DNA of 64,000 bases, from contig JBQTIY010000007.1 of NCBI GenBank assembly GCA_052387675.1, forward strand, positions 1 through 64,000. The letters are read 5' to 3'. The DNA comes from JBQTIY01 sp052387675 (lineage in GTDB: Bacteria > Planctomycetota > B15-G4). The translations under genes were made by a program, and so were the position numbers. The number at the start of each line of letters is the position of its first letter. The stretch's first letter is position 1. The notes below the pieces were generated by a model, which was not told where the DNA came from, made no database searches, and was given only the letters and a program-made list of their open reading frames with translations. This document shows, one piece after another, positions 1 through 8,487 of the stretch.

Positions 1-287
1 GGGCCCACCCAAAACCCCTTCATGCTTGGGGCGCCCTGGGGGCCGGGGGGGGGGGCTGGGGGGGGCCGCTCCCCCCCCTCGCCGACGGGGCCGCGGCGGC
101 CGAGAGGTCGGCTCGGAACTCGCGGCACACCGACACCCCGCCGCGTCGCACGCCGCTGCAATTGTGGGAAGACAGTTGGCGGACTCGATGCACTCTGCCA
201 ACGGCAAACGTCGAACTGCTGGGCCAGTCGCCGGGTCGCCGCAGAGCGGAGCCTGCGGCAGCCGCGGAGCGGCAGCACTGAGACGGC
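1..287. other. Non-coding left edge, no gene recognised
   Basis: No reading frame here looks like a protein: the open frames are short, arginine/proline/glycine-rich and lack any domain. The stretch lies downstream of the leftward pseudouridine synthase gene. It holds the G-run/C-run hairpin listed separately and a weak inverted repeat GTTGGC (175-180) / GCCAAC (197-202) with a 16-nt loop, which could fold at the 3' end of that leftward transcript. I see no U-tract and no promoter. Confidence 0.5.
45..78. repeat. Homopolymer G/C hairpin
   Basis: A run of 11 G (45-55), then CT, a run of 8 G (58-65), the 5-nt spacer CCGCT, and a run of 8 C (71-78). The second G run and the C run can form a perfect 8-bp stem; the two G runs could also support a G-quadruplex. 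Such homopolymers are also typical places for sequencing or assembly error, so exact run lengths should not be trusted. Confidence 0.6.
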
Positions 288-1439
288 TTACGTGGCGAGT
301 GTTGCGCAGTAGGCCGCGAGGTCAGCCGGCCAGGGGGACTCGATGCGCATCTGTCCGCGCGTGGGATGCACGAAGCTGAGCGAATGACTGTGCAGCGCCT
401 GGCGCGGGATCTGCAGCGCGAGATGGTCGGAGTCGCTCAGCGAGCCGCGGCCGTGGCGATCGAAGAGCGCGAGGTCGTGGCCGTAGAGCTTGTCGCCCAC
501 GACGGGGTGGCCCAGCGCGGCGAAGTGCGCGCGGATCTGGTGATGCCGGCCGGTGAGGAGTTCGATGCGGCAGAGCGTGGCCTCGCGATAGCGGCGCACG
601 ACGTGCCAGCGCGTGCGTGCGGGACGGCCGACGGCGTCGTGGCGCACGCCGTGCCGCGGCGCGAGGCGCACATCCAGAGCGGGACCGAGCGGCAAGTCGA
701 TGAGGCCTTCATCGCCGGTGAGCCGCGAGAACGTGGCCGGCCGCGGGAGGTGCTTGTCCGGACCCTGAGCGGCGCCACCAACCACGCCGTGCACGAGCAC
801 GAGATACTCCTTGCCCACTTTGCGCTGCATGAACTGCGCCTGCACGAAGGCCAGCGCGGAGTCTTGCTTGGCCACGAGCAGCACGCCGCTGGTTTCGAGG
901 TCGAGGCGGTGACAGAGCTTGGGCACGACGTCGAGCGTGGGATCGTCGAAGTTGCGGTACTCGCGGTGCAGGGCCGTGATGACCGTGTGGTGGATGAGCC
1001 GGCCGGCCGGATGCACGGGCAGATTGGGCGGCTTATCGAGGGCGATGAGCACTTCGTCTTCGTACAGTCGCGGCAGGCTGTCGGCCTGGCCGCCGCGCGG
1101 CACGAGGGCTTCGTCGCGCACCGGGCGATCGACTTGCACGGTGACGATTTCGCCCACGGCCACGCGGCGCGAGGCACGCGGCTCGGTCACTGGCTCTCCG
1201 ACGCGCCCGGTGAACTCGACGCGGCCCGAGAGTTCCACGCGGCCTGCCTCCAGCAGCTTGCAGACGCTGCTGCGCGAGCGCCAGCTCAGGCGCTTGGCCA
1301 GGAACTGGTCGAGGCGCAGCCCTTCCTCGCCATCGGCGACGCGGTAGCTGAGCGTCTCGCGCCGGCCGTCCAGCACGCGCACATCGAAGTCGTCCCCGCG
1401 TCGCGCCCTGCGCGTCGGTCGGCGCGTGGAACCGGCCAT
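288..1439 (-). CDS. RluA-family 23S rRNA pseudouridine synthase
   Basis: Isomerises uridine to pseudouridine in large-subunit rRNA; cytoplasmic. An N-terminal S4 RNA-binding domain (about residues 30-100, with LDQFLAKRLSWRSRSSVCKL) is followed by the catalytic RluA/RluD domain, whose signature HRLDLETSGVLLVAK (about residue 180) contains the catalytic Asp. A C-terminal LLTGRHHQIRAHFAALGHP motif is also typical. The length of 383 aa is slightly long for the family because of a basic N-terminal extension (RRPTRRARR). The gene lies 13 nt downstream of the exported-protein gene on the same strand, so the two may share a transcript. Target uridine (RluC, RluD or other) cannot be read from sequence; the family call is secure. 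Confidence 0.92.
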   Translation of the reverse strand: MAGSTRRPTRRARRGDDFDVRVLDGRRETLSYRVADGEEGLRLDQFLAKRLSWRSRSSVCKLLEAGRVELSGRVEFTGRVGEPVTEPRASRRVAVGEIVTVQVDRPVRDEALVPRGGQADSLPRLYEDEVLIALDKPPNLPVHPAGRLIHHTVITALHREYRNFDDPTLDVVPKLCHRLDLETSGVLLVAKQDSALAFVQAQFMQRKVGKEYLVLVHGVVGGAAQGPDKHLPRPATFSRLTGDEGLIDLPLGPALDVRLAPRHGVRHDAVGRPARTRWHVVRRYREATLCRIELLTGRHHQIRAHFAALGHPVVGDKLYGHDLALFDRHGRGSLSDSDHLALQIPRQALHSHSLSFVHPTRGQMRIESPWPADLAAYCATLAT

Positions 1440-1452
1440 CGTCGTCGTCCGC

Positions 1453-3330
1453 TCAGGGAGTCGTGAAGCGGATCGTGGCGTTCACCTTGTTGCCGTAGAC
1501 CAGCGGTTCGGGCGCGACCCAGAGCGTGCCGTCATCGAGCAGCTTCCAGTCACCGCCATGGCCGTTGGGGCGGCCGGCCAGCACGCAGCCCGCCGGCGCG
1601 CGGAGCCGCGCGCTGGATTGGGTGAGGCCCTCCAGAAAATGGATGTTCACGCCGAGGCGGTCCTTGCCAGGCGAAAAGAGCTGCACCTTGATCGGGCCGA
1701 AGCGTGTGGGCACGAGCGGCAGGTCGAAGAGTTTGCCGGGGGGCGGCACGAGCCGGCGGTCCAGGGCCGGCAGCAGCAGCAGTTCGGCATTGCTGTCGTC
1801 GACCAGCGCGGCCCGCGTCAGGGCGAAGAGCCCGAGAGTGAAGCCTGCATCGGGCTCGCCGCCCGCCTGCATGGCGCCGAGTCCGGTGCGATCGGTGGCC
1901 TCCGCCAGTGCCAGCAGCCCCGTGATCGCGGTGTGGCCGTCTTGTGCGCTGATCGCCCGGCGCACGGCCTGCATGCGCTGCGCGATGGAACCCGGGGCCA
2001 CGGTCGCCCACGAGAGAGCGGGCAGGGCCTGGCCGAGCTCGGCGCCGCTGTCGGGATTCACTCGCACGAGCAAGTTCACGAGTTCCTTGCGCACGATCTC
2101 GGGATCCTGCCAGGGCGCCACCTGCGCCGGCTCGGTGAACAGGGCCTGCAGCGCGTTGGCCGCCTGAGCCGCGAGTTTGGTATTGCCGCTGGGCTGAGCG
2201 CAGCGCACCAGACTGTGCGCCAGCGCAAGACGGCGCTCGGGTGAGAGCGCTTGGCCGGCCTCGGCGGCGCCGGCGGCCTGCGCTTCGATGTAGGTGCGTG
2301 ACCACTCGCCGAGGCCCCACTCGACGAAGGTGGCCGCGATCTCGAGGGGCGCGGCCACATCGCTGGCCGGATGACCGAAGGGCCGGTCGGAGAGCACGCG
2401 CACTTCGTTGGCCGCCTCACCGAAGGCGCGGAACTGCTGCACGCCGCCCACCAGCGACTGCAGCAGCCGGGCGCCGGACTTGTCCCACTTGATGCCGGCG
2501 AAGACACCCTTGGACTTGGCCTGCCAGCCGAGATGCTCTTCGACTTCGAAGTAGGACCAGCGGCCGAGCGCCTGGCGGAAGCTGGTCTCATCATTCACTT
2601 GCGTCGTGCGCGGGCCGGCCATCCAAAGGTCGAGATAGCGCTGGCTCTGCGCTGCCACGGGCAGTGTCCAGCGCAGCAGGCAGGCGGCGTCGTCGGGGCC
2701 GGCCGGCGAGGGCTGGATCTCCACGGCGCTCGGCGGCAGGCCCGCCCAACCCAGCACGACCATGCCGTCGCGCGTGATGAGCGGACCATCGTGCGCCCAC
2801 ACGCTGCCGGCGGCAAAGGGCAGATGCACGAGGGGCCTGCTGGCGCCCTCGTCGCCGCCGGGCTGCAGGCGCGCCACGAAGTCGAAACTGCCGGGCTCGC
2901 TGCCGAGATTCGTGAGCGTGAGCCGCAGCAGCGCCTTGAGGCGGCGGTCGGGTTCGGGTGAACCGGGCGCGACGACGCTGGCCGAGTCGGCCAGGGCCCG
3001 CACTTCCAGACTCAGGCCGTCGAGCGTCAGCGTGCCGGAGGCCCACAGATCGGGGCCGGGCCCATAGGCCATGTCGAGCGGCAGCGGCTTTCCTGTGCCG
3101 GCCTCCAGCAGCGAGAGCAGCGCTGCGCCGCTGTCGAGGCGGCCACCGCGCTCCAAACGCGCGGCGAGCGAGGTCTCCAGCGAGGAGAGATGCAGCGCTC
3201 CGGGCGCGGCGGAAAACTCCGGCGCTGTGGACGAACCGGGGTCGGCCAGCGCAGCGGGTGCGACGGCGGGAGTGGGCTCGGCGGACTGCAGCGCCGTGCC
3301 GAGGATGAGTGCCAGCAGATGAATCGACAT
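1453..3330 (-). CDS. Exported protein of unknown function
   Basis: The 625-aa product starts with a short hydrophobic signal-like segment (MSIHLLALILGTALQ), then a Pro/Ala-rich linker. The body alternates beta-rich stretches near the N-terminus (for example LRLTLTNLGSEPGSFDF) with an alpha-helical, Ala/Leu-rich middle (about 340-480), where repeats of helical hairpins are possible. The C-terminus is again beta-rich and ends in NATIRFTTP. I do not recognise the family. The ATG is chosen because a perfect TATAAT lies 8 nt upstream. It is the divergent neighbour of the radical SAM gene (45 bp between starts). Export is inferred from the N-terminus only. Confidence 0.75.
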   Translation of the reverse strand: MSIHLLALILGTALQSAEPTPAVAPAALADPGSSTAPEFSAAPGALHLSSLETSLAARLERGGRLDSGAALLSLLEAGTGKPLPLDMAYGPGPDLWASGTLTLDGLSLEVRALADSASVVAPGSPEPDRRLKALLRLTLTNLGSEPGSFDFVARLQPGGDEGASRPLVHLPFAAGSVWAHDGPLITRDGMVVLGWAGLPPSAVEIQPSPAGPDDAACLLRWTLPVAAQSQRYLDLWMAGPRTTQVNDETSFRQALGRWSYFEVEEHLGWQAKSKGVFAGIKWDKSGARLLQSLVGGVQQFRAFGEAANEVRVLSDRPFGHPASDVAAPLEIAATFVEWGLGEWSRTYIEAQAAGAAEAGQALSPERRLALAHSLVRCAQPSGNTKLAAQAANALQALFTEPAQVAPWQDPEIVRKELVNLLVRVNPDSGAELGQALPALSWATVAPGSIAQRMQAVRRAISAQDGHTAITGLLALAEATDRTGLGAMQAGGEPDAGFTLGLFALTRAALVDDSNAELLLLPALDRRLVPPPGKLFDLPLVPTRFGPIKVQLFSPGKDRLGVNIHFLEGLTQSSARLRAPAGCVLAGRPNGHGGDWKLLDDGTLWVAPEPLVYGNKVNATIRFTTP

Positions 3331-3338
3331 AGGGCGGG

Positions 3339-3344
3339 ATTATA
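3339..3344 (-). promoter_or_regulatory. -10 element TATAAT, leaderless geometry
   Basis: Read on the minus strand, TATAAT is followed by CCCGCCCT (8 nt) and then the ATG at 3330. A sigma70-type start point normally falls about 7 nt after the hexamer, so the transcript would begin at or next to the start codon. No SD sequence is possible in that space. No TTGACA-like -35 box is obvious. Confidence 0.65.
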
Positions 3345-3361
3345 CGCGTGGGCCGGCACGC

Positions 3362-3367
3362 TATCCT
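3362..3367 (+). promoter_or_regulatory. -10 element TATCCT, leaderless geometry
   Basis: TATCCT followed by GGCCCCCC (8 nt) and the ATG at 3376. The 19-base string GCTATCCTGGCCCCCCATG here is repeated exactly at 16390-16407 in front of an unrelated gene, which argues for a real promoter element. Confidence 0.6.
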
Positions 3368-3375
3368 GGCCCCCC

Positions 3376-4257
3376 ATGCGCTACGAGGGGACTGTCTACC
3401 GGCCGCCGAGTGAAGCCGAGAGCTTCATCCTGCAGGCCACCATCGGCTGCTCGTACAACCGCTGCAGCTATTGCGCGATGTACCTGGACAAGCGCTTTCG
3501 GGCGCGCTCGCGCGAGGACCTGCGCTACGACATGCAGTTGGCGCAGGCCGCGTACGGTGCCGGCAATGTCCGGCGCATCTTTCTGGCCGACGGCGACGCG
3601 CTCATCCTGCGCACGCCGCGCCTGCTGCAGATCCTGGCCGATCTGCGTGAGCACTTTCCCAATTTCCAGCGCGCAGCGGTCTACGCTTCGCCACAGAGCC
3701 TGCTGGCCAAGACGGTCAAGGAGTTGGAGGAGCTGAAAGCCGCGGGCCTAAGCCTGCACTATCTCGGTGCGGAGACCGGCCACCCGGAGGTGCTGAAGCG
3801 CATCACCAAGGGTGTCACGCCCGAGCAGATGGCCCTGGGCGCCGGACGCGTGCTCGATGCCGGCGCCAAGCTCTCCGTCATTTTGCTACTCGGTGTGGGC
3901 GGCACGGAGCTTTCGGCCGAGCACGCCCAGGCCTCGGGCCAATGGGTTTCCGAAGTCGACCCGCAGTACGTCTCGGCACTCACGCTGGTGCCGGTGCCGG
4001 GCACGCCCATCCATGAGCAAGTGGAGCGCGGACAGCTCGTCTTGCCCGGGCCGCGCGAACTCTTGACCGAACTGCGCGGCATGGTCGCAGCGATGGAGCT
4101 CACGCGCGCGATCTTCCGCAGCAACCACGCCAGCAACTCACTGCCGCTCGGCGGCAATCTGCCGCGCGACAAGGAGCGCCTGTTGGCGCTGCTGGATTCG
4201 GTCATCGCCGACGAGCGCGTTCCGCTGCGACCGCCCCCCTCGCCGCACCGGCTCTAG
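3376..4257 (+). CDS. Radical SAM protein
   Basis: Reductively cleaves S-adenosylmethionine with a [4Fe-4S] cluster; substrate unknown. The cluster motif GCSYNRCSYCAMY (about residues 25-37) has CX4CX2C spacing, one residue longer than the common CX3CX2C but, as I recall, normal for this subfamily of elongator/YgiQ-like radical SAM proteins. SAM-binding features follow (FLADGDALIL; LHYLGAETGHPEVL with the GE-type motif). A C-terminal conserved GTELSAEHA and HASNSLPLGGNLPRDK segment is typical of the group. The product is 293 aa from ATG 3376; longer in-frame extensions run into the divergent gene and lack domain content. The recD2 gene follows 11 nt later, so co-transcription is likely. Confidence 0.85.
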   Translation: MRYEGTVYRPPSEAESFILQATIGCSYNRCSYCAMYLDKRFRARSREDLRYDMQLAQAAYGAGNVRRIFLADGDALILRTPRLLQILADLREHFPNFQRAAVYASPQSLLAKTVKELEELKAAGLSLHYLGAETGHPEVLKRITKGVTPEQMALGAGRVLDAGAKLSVILLLGVGGTELSAEHAQASGQWVSEVDPQYVSALTLVPVPGTPIHEQVERGQLVLPGPRELLTELRGMVAAMELTRAIFRSNHASNSLPLGGNLPRDKERLLALLDSVIADERVPLRPPPSPHRL

Positions 4258-4268
4258 GGCCTGGCTCT

Positions 4269-6503
4269 GTGAGCAAGAGAGAGGCCAGCGGATCCGCCGA
4301 CCTAGCCGCCGAGTCGGGCGATGCCGGCGAGATCGAGCTGCGCGGCACCCTCGCCACGATCACCTTTCGCAATGAGGAGAACGGCTACACCGTCGCGCGC
4401 CTGGATGTGGAGGGCGCGACCAAGCCGGTGACGGCGGTGGGCGCCATGCCCGGCGTAAACCTCGGCGATCCGGTGCTGCTGCGCGGCCGCTGGATCACGC
4501 ATCCCAGCTACGGCCGTCAGCTCGAAGTGCGCCGCTGCGAACTGCGCCTGCCCTCCGGGCGTAGCGGACTCATCCGCTATCTCGACGGACGGCTCAAGGG
4601 CGTGGGCCCGGCCACCGCCGAGAAGATTGTGGACACGCTCGGCCTCGACGTGCTCGAGAAGCTGGAGCGCCAGCCGGCGCTGCTCGCCACCGTGCCCGGC
4701 ATCAGCCGGCCCAAGGCGCAGGCCATTCTGGAGCAGTTGCACGAACAGCGCGAGGCCGCCGCGGCGCTGGTCTTCCTGCAGGAGTACGGGCTCGGGCCGG
4801 CGCTCGCGCTGCGCACGTGGCGGCGCTTTCGCCACCGCACGGTGGATGCGGTGCGCGACAATCCCTGGCGGCTCGCCGACGAAGTCTCGGGCATCGGCTT
4901 TCGCACGGCCGACGCGCTGGCGCAGCGCCTCGGGCATGCGCCGGACTCGCCCAAACGGCTCGCGGCCGGCCTGCTGCATTTGCTCGGCCAGGCCGCTCTC
5001 GAGGGTCACACCGGCCTGCCCGTCGAAACCCTGCTCGAGCACGGCACGGCCTTTTTGGAAAGCGACGAAGCGCCGCTGCGCGAAGTCCTGGAGCAGGCTG
5101 TCGGCGATGGGCGCCTGGCCGAGGACGGGCTCGTCTATCACCCCGAGTTGCTCCGCGCCGAGCGCGAAGTGGCGAGCGGGCTGCGCATGCTGCTGGCCGA
5201 CCCGCGGCCGCTCGTGAACCTGGCCGCGGACGTGGCTGTCGGCGGCTGGCAAGTGCGCGCCAAGCTCGAACTCGCGCCGGATCAGCGCCGCGCCGTGGAG
5301 CTGGCGCTGCGCTCGCGCGTCGCGGTCATCACCGGCGGTCCGGGCGTGGGCAAGACCACGATCGTGCGCTGCCTGCTCGACGTGCTGATCGCGCAGAGCC
5401 AGCGCGTGGCGCTGGCGGCCCCCACCGGCCGCGCGGCGCGGCGCCTCGCCGAGGCCACCGGTGATGAAGCCGCCACGCTGCATCGCCTGCTGGGCCTGGT
5501 GCCCGGCGCGGCGCTGGGCGCGCGACGCAACCCGCCGGGCGGCGCCGAGGACGAGGGCGGCGCCGCGGAGCCGCTCGAACTCGACGTGCTGATCATCGAC
5601 GAAGTCTCGATGGTGGATGTCGTGCTCATGGCGCAGGTGCTCGAGGCGCTGCCGCCGGGCGCCGGCCTGGTGCTGGTCGGCGACGTGGATCAGTTGCCAT
5701 CGGTCGGGCCCGGCGAAGTGCTGCGCTCCTTCATCGAGAGCGGCGTGCTGCCGGTGGCGCGCCTCACCACGATCTTCCGCCAGAGTGAACTCTCCGGCAT
5801 CGTGCGCGTGGCGCACGAGCTGAACTCCGGCGAAGAGCCCAGCTTCGACGAGGGGCCGGAGGGTCAGGCCTTTTTTGTGGAGCGCGCCACGGCACCGGAA
5901 GTCGTGGAAACGGTGCGCGGCATGGTCGTCGAGCGCATCCCGCAGCGCTTCCAACTGGACCCTCTGCGCGATGTGCAGGTGCTCACGCCGATGCATGGCG
6001 GCCCGCTCGGCACAGTGGCGCTCAACGAGGCCCTGCGCGAGGCGCTCAATCCGCCCGCACCCGGCCGCGCCGAACTGTCGCGCTTCGGCAAGCTCTTCCG
6101 CACCGGCGACAAGCTCATGCAGGTCAAGAACAACTACGAGCTGAACGTCTTCAACGGCGACATCGGCGTGCTGGCGGCGTTGGATCTCGAGGGCGAGCAG
6201 GCGCTGGTGGACTTCGACGACCGGCGCGTGGAGTACCCGCTCGACTCGCTCGATCAGCTTGAGCCGGCCTTCGCCATCACCTGCCACAAGAGTCAGGGCA
6301 GTGAGTTCCGGGCGGTTGTGCTGCCGCTGGTGAGCGCACACTTCATGATGCTGCGCCGCAATCTGGTCTACACGGCCTTCACCCGCGCGCGCGACGTGCT
6401 GGTGGTCGTGGGCCAGCGCCGCGCGCTGCAAACCGCCGCCGCCACGCTGGGCAGCGGACAGCGCCACGGCCGACTCACGGAGCGTCTGCGCGGCGAGGCG
6501 TGA
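4269..6503 (+). CDS. recD2: RecD2-type ATP-dependent DNA helicase
   Basis: A superfamily 1B 5'-3' DNA helicase of the RecD2/TraA kind, working in repair without RecBC. The N-terminal region (about 20-110) is followed by helix-hairpin-helix segments (about 95-230, including GVGPATAEKI and VSGIGFRTADALA). Then come Walker A GGPGVGKTT (about 355), Walker B DVLIIDE (about 438), GDVDQLPSVGPG (motif III), and the C-terminal UvrD-C-like motif ITCHKSQGSEF (about 670) with TAFTRARDVLVVVG. The 744 aa match the family length. GTG start; it lies 11 nt after the radical SAM gene. A long open frame exists on the opposite strand but is a compositional shadow. Confidence 0.95.
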   Translation: MSKREASGSADLAAESGDAGEIELRGTLATITFRNEENGYTVARLDVEGATKPVTAVGAMPGVNLGDPVLLRGRWITHPSYGRQLEVRRCELRLPSGRSGLIRYLDGRLKGVGPATAEKIVDTLGLDVLEKLERQPALLATVPGISRPKAQAILEQLHEQREAAAALVFLQEYGLGPALALRTWRRFRHRTVDAVRDNPWRLADEVSGIGFRTADALAQRLGHAPDSPKRLAAGLLHLLGQAALEGHTGLPVETLLEHGTAFLESDEAPLREVLEQAVGDGRLAEDGLVYHPELLRAEREVASGLRMLLADPRPLVNLAADVAVGGWQVRAKLELAPDQRRAVELALRSRVAVITGGPGVGKTTIVRCLLDVLIAQSQRVALAAPTGRAARRLAEATGDEAATLHRLLGLVPGAALGARRNPPGGAEDEGGAAEPLELDVLIIDEVSMVDVVLMAQVLEALPPGAGLVLVGDVDQLPSVGPGEVLRSFIESGVLPVARLTTIFRQSELSGIVRVAHELNSGEEPSFDEGPEGQAFFVERATAPEVVETVRGMVVERIPQRFQLDPLRDVQVLTPMHGGPLGTVALNEALREALNPPAPGRAELSRFGKLFRTGDKLMQVKNNYELNVFNGDIGVLAALDLEGEQALVDFDDRRVEYPLDSLDQLEPAFAITCHKSQGSEFRAVVLPLVSAHFMMLRRNLVYTAFTRARDVLVVVGQRRALQTAAATLGSGQRHGRLTERLRGEA

Positions 6504-6508
6504 GCCTC
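6495..6508. terminator. GC hairpin with GTGA tetraloop between convergent genes
   Basis: GAGGC-GTGA-GCCTC: a 5-bp perfect stem closed by a GNRA tetraloop, spanning the recD2 stop codon and facing the convergent 77-aa gene. There is no U-tract, so the terminator role is inferred from position and from similar palindromes at other convergent junctions in this window. Confidence 0.35.
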
Positions 6509-6532
6509 AGCGCGAAGGCAGCGCGACCCGGG

Positions 6533-6766
6533 TCAGTCGGCCGTGCTGCGCGGCGGATAGGGCGGCGGTATCTCCGGCCCGATGACGATGTCCTCGGGTT
6601 GAATCCACACGACCTTGCCGTCGCGCCATTCGGGCACGGCGATACCGAGGGCCTTGGAGATGATCATCTCGCGGCGCACAGCGCGGGCGAGAGCGGCGCA
6701 AATCTTGTCGCCGTCACGCAACCTCGCCAGGATGTCGATTGGGGCCGACTCAGGAGATTCCGTCAC
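6533..6766 (-). CDS. Small partner of zeta-like toxin, putative antitoxin
   Basis: The 77-aa protein has a helical N-terminal half (DILARLRDGDKICAALARAVRREMI) and a tryptophan/proline-rich C-terminus (VVWIQPEDIVIGPEIPPPYPP). Its ATG overlaps the stop codon of the upstream zeta-like kinase gene (ATGA, 4 nt), which implies translational coupling. No named family recognised. A toxin-neutralising role is inferred only from the two-gene arrangement; the toxin-first order is less common than antitoxin-first. Confidence 0.6.
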   Translation of the reverse strand: MTESPESAPIDILARLRDGDKICAALARAVRREMIISKALGIAVPEWRDGKVVWIQPEDIVIGPEIPPPYPPRSTAD

Positions 6767-7395
6767 GATGAAATCTTGCTCCAGGTCAGAGGGGCCGTCA
6801 CGACCCGAGTTCGTTCAGCACCACCAAGAGCCACGGTCCGGGGAGGCCAGTGGGTATTGTCCACCACCGTCCATTCATCGGCAATCGGGAGATACAGGGT
6901 CTTGAGGTTGGCGAGGCCGCGAGCGTAGCGACGCGCAATGACGTCGGCTGGCACATGGTGCCCTCCTCGCGCAACCCGGTGCGTCACGCGGGCTACGCAG
7001 GCATCCGGACTTGGCATCCAGTGAAAGAGCAAGCCAAACCGGTAGCCCGTGCCTCGCAGTTCGGCGAGCCACGGCGCAAAGCTGCGGCTCGCGAGCGTGG
7101 TCTCGAAGGCGAAACTCGCCCGCTGGCCGGCCAGATCGTGCAGCCGGGCCAGCATGATGCGCCCGGCGGCCAGCGCGGAAGAATCCGGGTCGAAGCCGGA
7201 AAGGCCGCGCGCAATCGTGTCCGCGTTGACGAACTCGCGCAACCCGAAGGAGCCGCTGAGGATCTCTTCCGCCCCCGTGGACTTGCCGGCGCCGTTAGGT
7301 CCGGCGACAACGACGACGATGGGTGATCCCGCCACGGCGCCAGATTCTAAGCGCCCCACGAGATCGCCCAAGACAGATTCGTCGCCACTCGTCAC
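6763..7395 (-). CDS. Zeta-toxin-like P-loop kinase
   Basis: A 210-aa P-loop protein with Walker A GPNGAGKST (about residue 32) followed by FVNADTIARGLSGFDPDS, the pattern of small zeta-toxin/UDP-GlcNAc-kinase-like proteins. FAFETTLASRSF and a late Arg-rich segment (RVTHRVARGGHHVP, then ARRYARGL) also fit that fold, where arginines contact phosphates. The family phosphorylates UDP-sugars or other small substrates and can act as a toxin; the real substrate here is unknown. The start is a GTG with a 13-bp palindrome 4 nt upstream. A small gene is translationally coupled behind it. Full-length, no truncation seen. Confidence 0.85.
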   Translation of the reverse strand: MTSGDESVLGDLVGRLESGAVAGSPIVVVVAGPNGAGKSTGAEEILSGSFGLREFVNADTIARGLSGFDPDSSALAAGRIMLARLHDLAGQRASFAFETTLASRSFAPWLAELRGTGYRFGLLFHWMPSPDACVARVTHRVARGGHHVPADVIARRYARGLANLKTLYLPIADEWTVVDNTHWPPRTVALGGAERTRVVTAPLTWSKISS

Positions 7396-7398
7396 GAC

Positions 7399-7411
7399 CC
7401 CCGAGTCGGGG
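7399..7411. promoter_or_regulatory. Palindrome CCCCGAGTCGGGG, possible operator
   Basis: Perfect 6-bp arms around one central base, lying in the 30-bp gap between the hydrolase stop codon and the zeta-like gene start. The position suits an autoregulatory operator, but it could also be the 3' hairpin of the hydrolase transcript. There is no U-tract. Confidence 0.35.
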
Positions 7412-7425
7412 CGACATGTGCCGCG

Positions 7426-8400
7426 TTACCTGATTGGTTTCAGCGGCATGGGTTCCAGCGGTTCGCTCCCGGCAGAACCAGCCAAGTGTGCGAGCAGCAA
7501 TGCGTTGACGCGCTCTGGCTCCTCGTGCTGGAGCCAGTGCGAGGCTTCGTCGAGAAAGACGAGGCGCCCCGCGGCGCAGCGCGCCAGGCTGAGCGGCGCA
7601 AGTTCTGCGCCCAGTGCGCGATCACGGCGCCCCCAGAGAATGAGCGTTGGCGGAAGAATGTCGATCGCTTTCCTCGGTGCGATCGCGCTCGATGCGTCCG
7701 TGGACGGCGGCTTGGTCACCAAGGGCCAGCGCAGCGCGCGATACCAGTGGATCATCGCGCGCAGTGCGCCGGGGCGGCGCCAGTCGCGGCGATAAGCCTC
7801 GAGGTCCGCCTCGCTGAACGTGCCGGGTCGGCTGCTGCTGCGCAGGCCCCACACCAGCAGCGCGTGATCGCGCGCCGCAGCGACGGCTTCGGGCAGCCAC
7901 GGCAACTGAAAGAAGGCCATGTACCAGCTCCGCAGCATCTGGCGCGGGCTGGTGAGCACTGCGCGCCGCAAGACCAGCGGGTGCGGACAGTTGAGGATGG
8001 AGAGCGAGGCCACGCGCTCGGGCCGCGTGCGCGCCAGCCACCACGCGACGGCGCCGCCCCAGTCGTGCCCGATGATGTGCGCGCGCTCGGCGCCCGCTGC
8101 GTCGAGCAGGCCGAGGGCATCGTTCACGAGCAGAGGTAACCGATAGGCGCGGCTGCCGCGCGGCTTGTCGCTCTCGCCGTAGCCGCGCTGATCGGGCGCC
8201 AGTACGCGATAGCCCTCTGCCGCAAGCGCCGGAATCTGCCGCCGAAAGCAGGCGCGCCCTTCGGGAAAGCCGTGCAGCAGCAGCACCAGCGGTGCGGTGT
8301 TGGGCGCATCCGCGAGCGCCCCCGCCGGCTCGGCGATCTGCACTGCGAGTCGCACATCCTTCGTGGAGACGAAACGCCGGTGTGGCTGTGCGCTCACCAT
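7426..8400 (-). CDS. Alpha/beta-fold hydrolase, epoxide hydrolase-like
   Basis: A 324-aa alpha/beta hydrolase. Visible are the oxyanion-hole motif LLLHGFPEG, the DQRGYGESDKP strand-loop typical of epoxide hydrolases and haloalkane dehalogenases, and the nucleophile elbow IGHDWGGAVAW with Asp as nucleophile. The acid region is ILWGRRD, and the catalytic His lies in DEASHWLQHEEPERVN. An Asp nucleophile excludes a plain Ser esterase. The ATG at 8400 (MVSAQPHRRF) is preferred over one seven codons upstream because it places the first beta strand at the usual distance. Possible role is detoxification or turnover of epoxides; the substrate is not predictable. Confidence 0.88.
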   Translation of the reverse strand: MVSAQPHRRFVSTKDVRLAVQIAEPAGALADAPNTAPLVLLLHGFPEGRACFRRQIPALAAEGYRVLAPDQRGYGESDKPRGSRAYRLPLLVNDALGLLDAAGAERAHIIGHDWGGAVAWWLARTRPERVASLSILNCPHPLVLRRAVLTSPRQMLRSWYMAFFQLPWLPEAVAAARDHALLVWGLRSSSRPGTFSEADLEAYRRDWRRPGALRAMIHWYRALRWPLVTKPPSTDASSAIAPRKAIDILPPTLILWGRRDRALGAELAPLSLARCAAGRLVFLDEASHWLQHEEPERVNALLLAHLAGSAGSEPLEPMPLKPIR

Positions 8401-8461
8401 CGGGCGTAACGCCGCGCCCACCGCGCCGTCCCTGCGATGTCGGTCACAAAGAGGAGGGTGC

Positions 8462-8467
8462 TACACT
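8462..8467 (+). promoter_or_regulatory. Putative -10 (TACACT) of hicBA
   Basis: TACACT lies 47 nt before the hicB ATG, leaving a leader of about 40 nt that contains the 8488-8505 inverted repeat. A convincing -35 box is not visible. Confidence 0.35.
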
Positions 8468-8487
8468 CGATGAACACACGCATTGCG

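Noticed and set aside
366..1466. 366-codon plus-strand frame opposite the RluA-type gene
   Set aside because: The minus-strand frame has all RluA motifs; the plus frame has none.
4302..6467. 721-codon open frame on the minus strand opposite recD2
   Set aside because: It mirrors recD2 exactly, has His/Arg/Gln-rich low-information sequence and no domain. Such long antisense frames are expected from the codon bias of high-GC genes.
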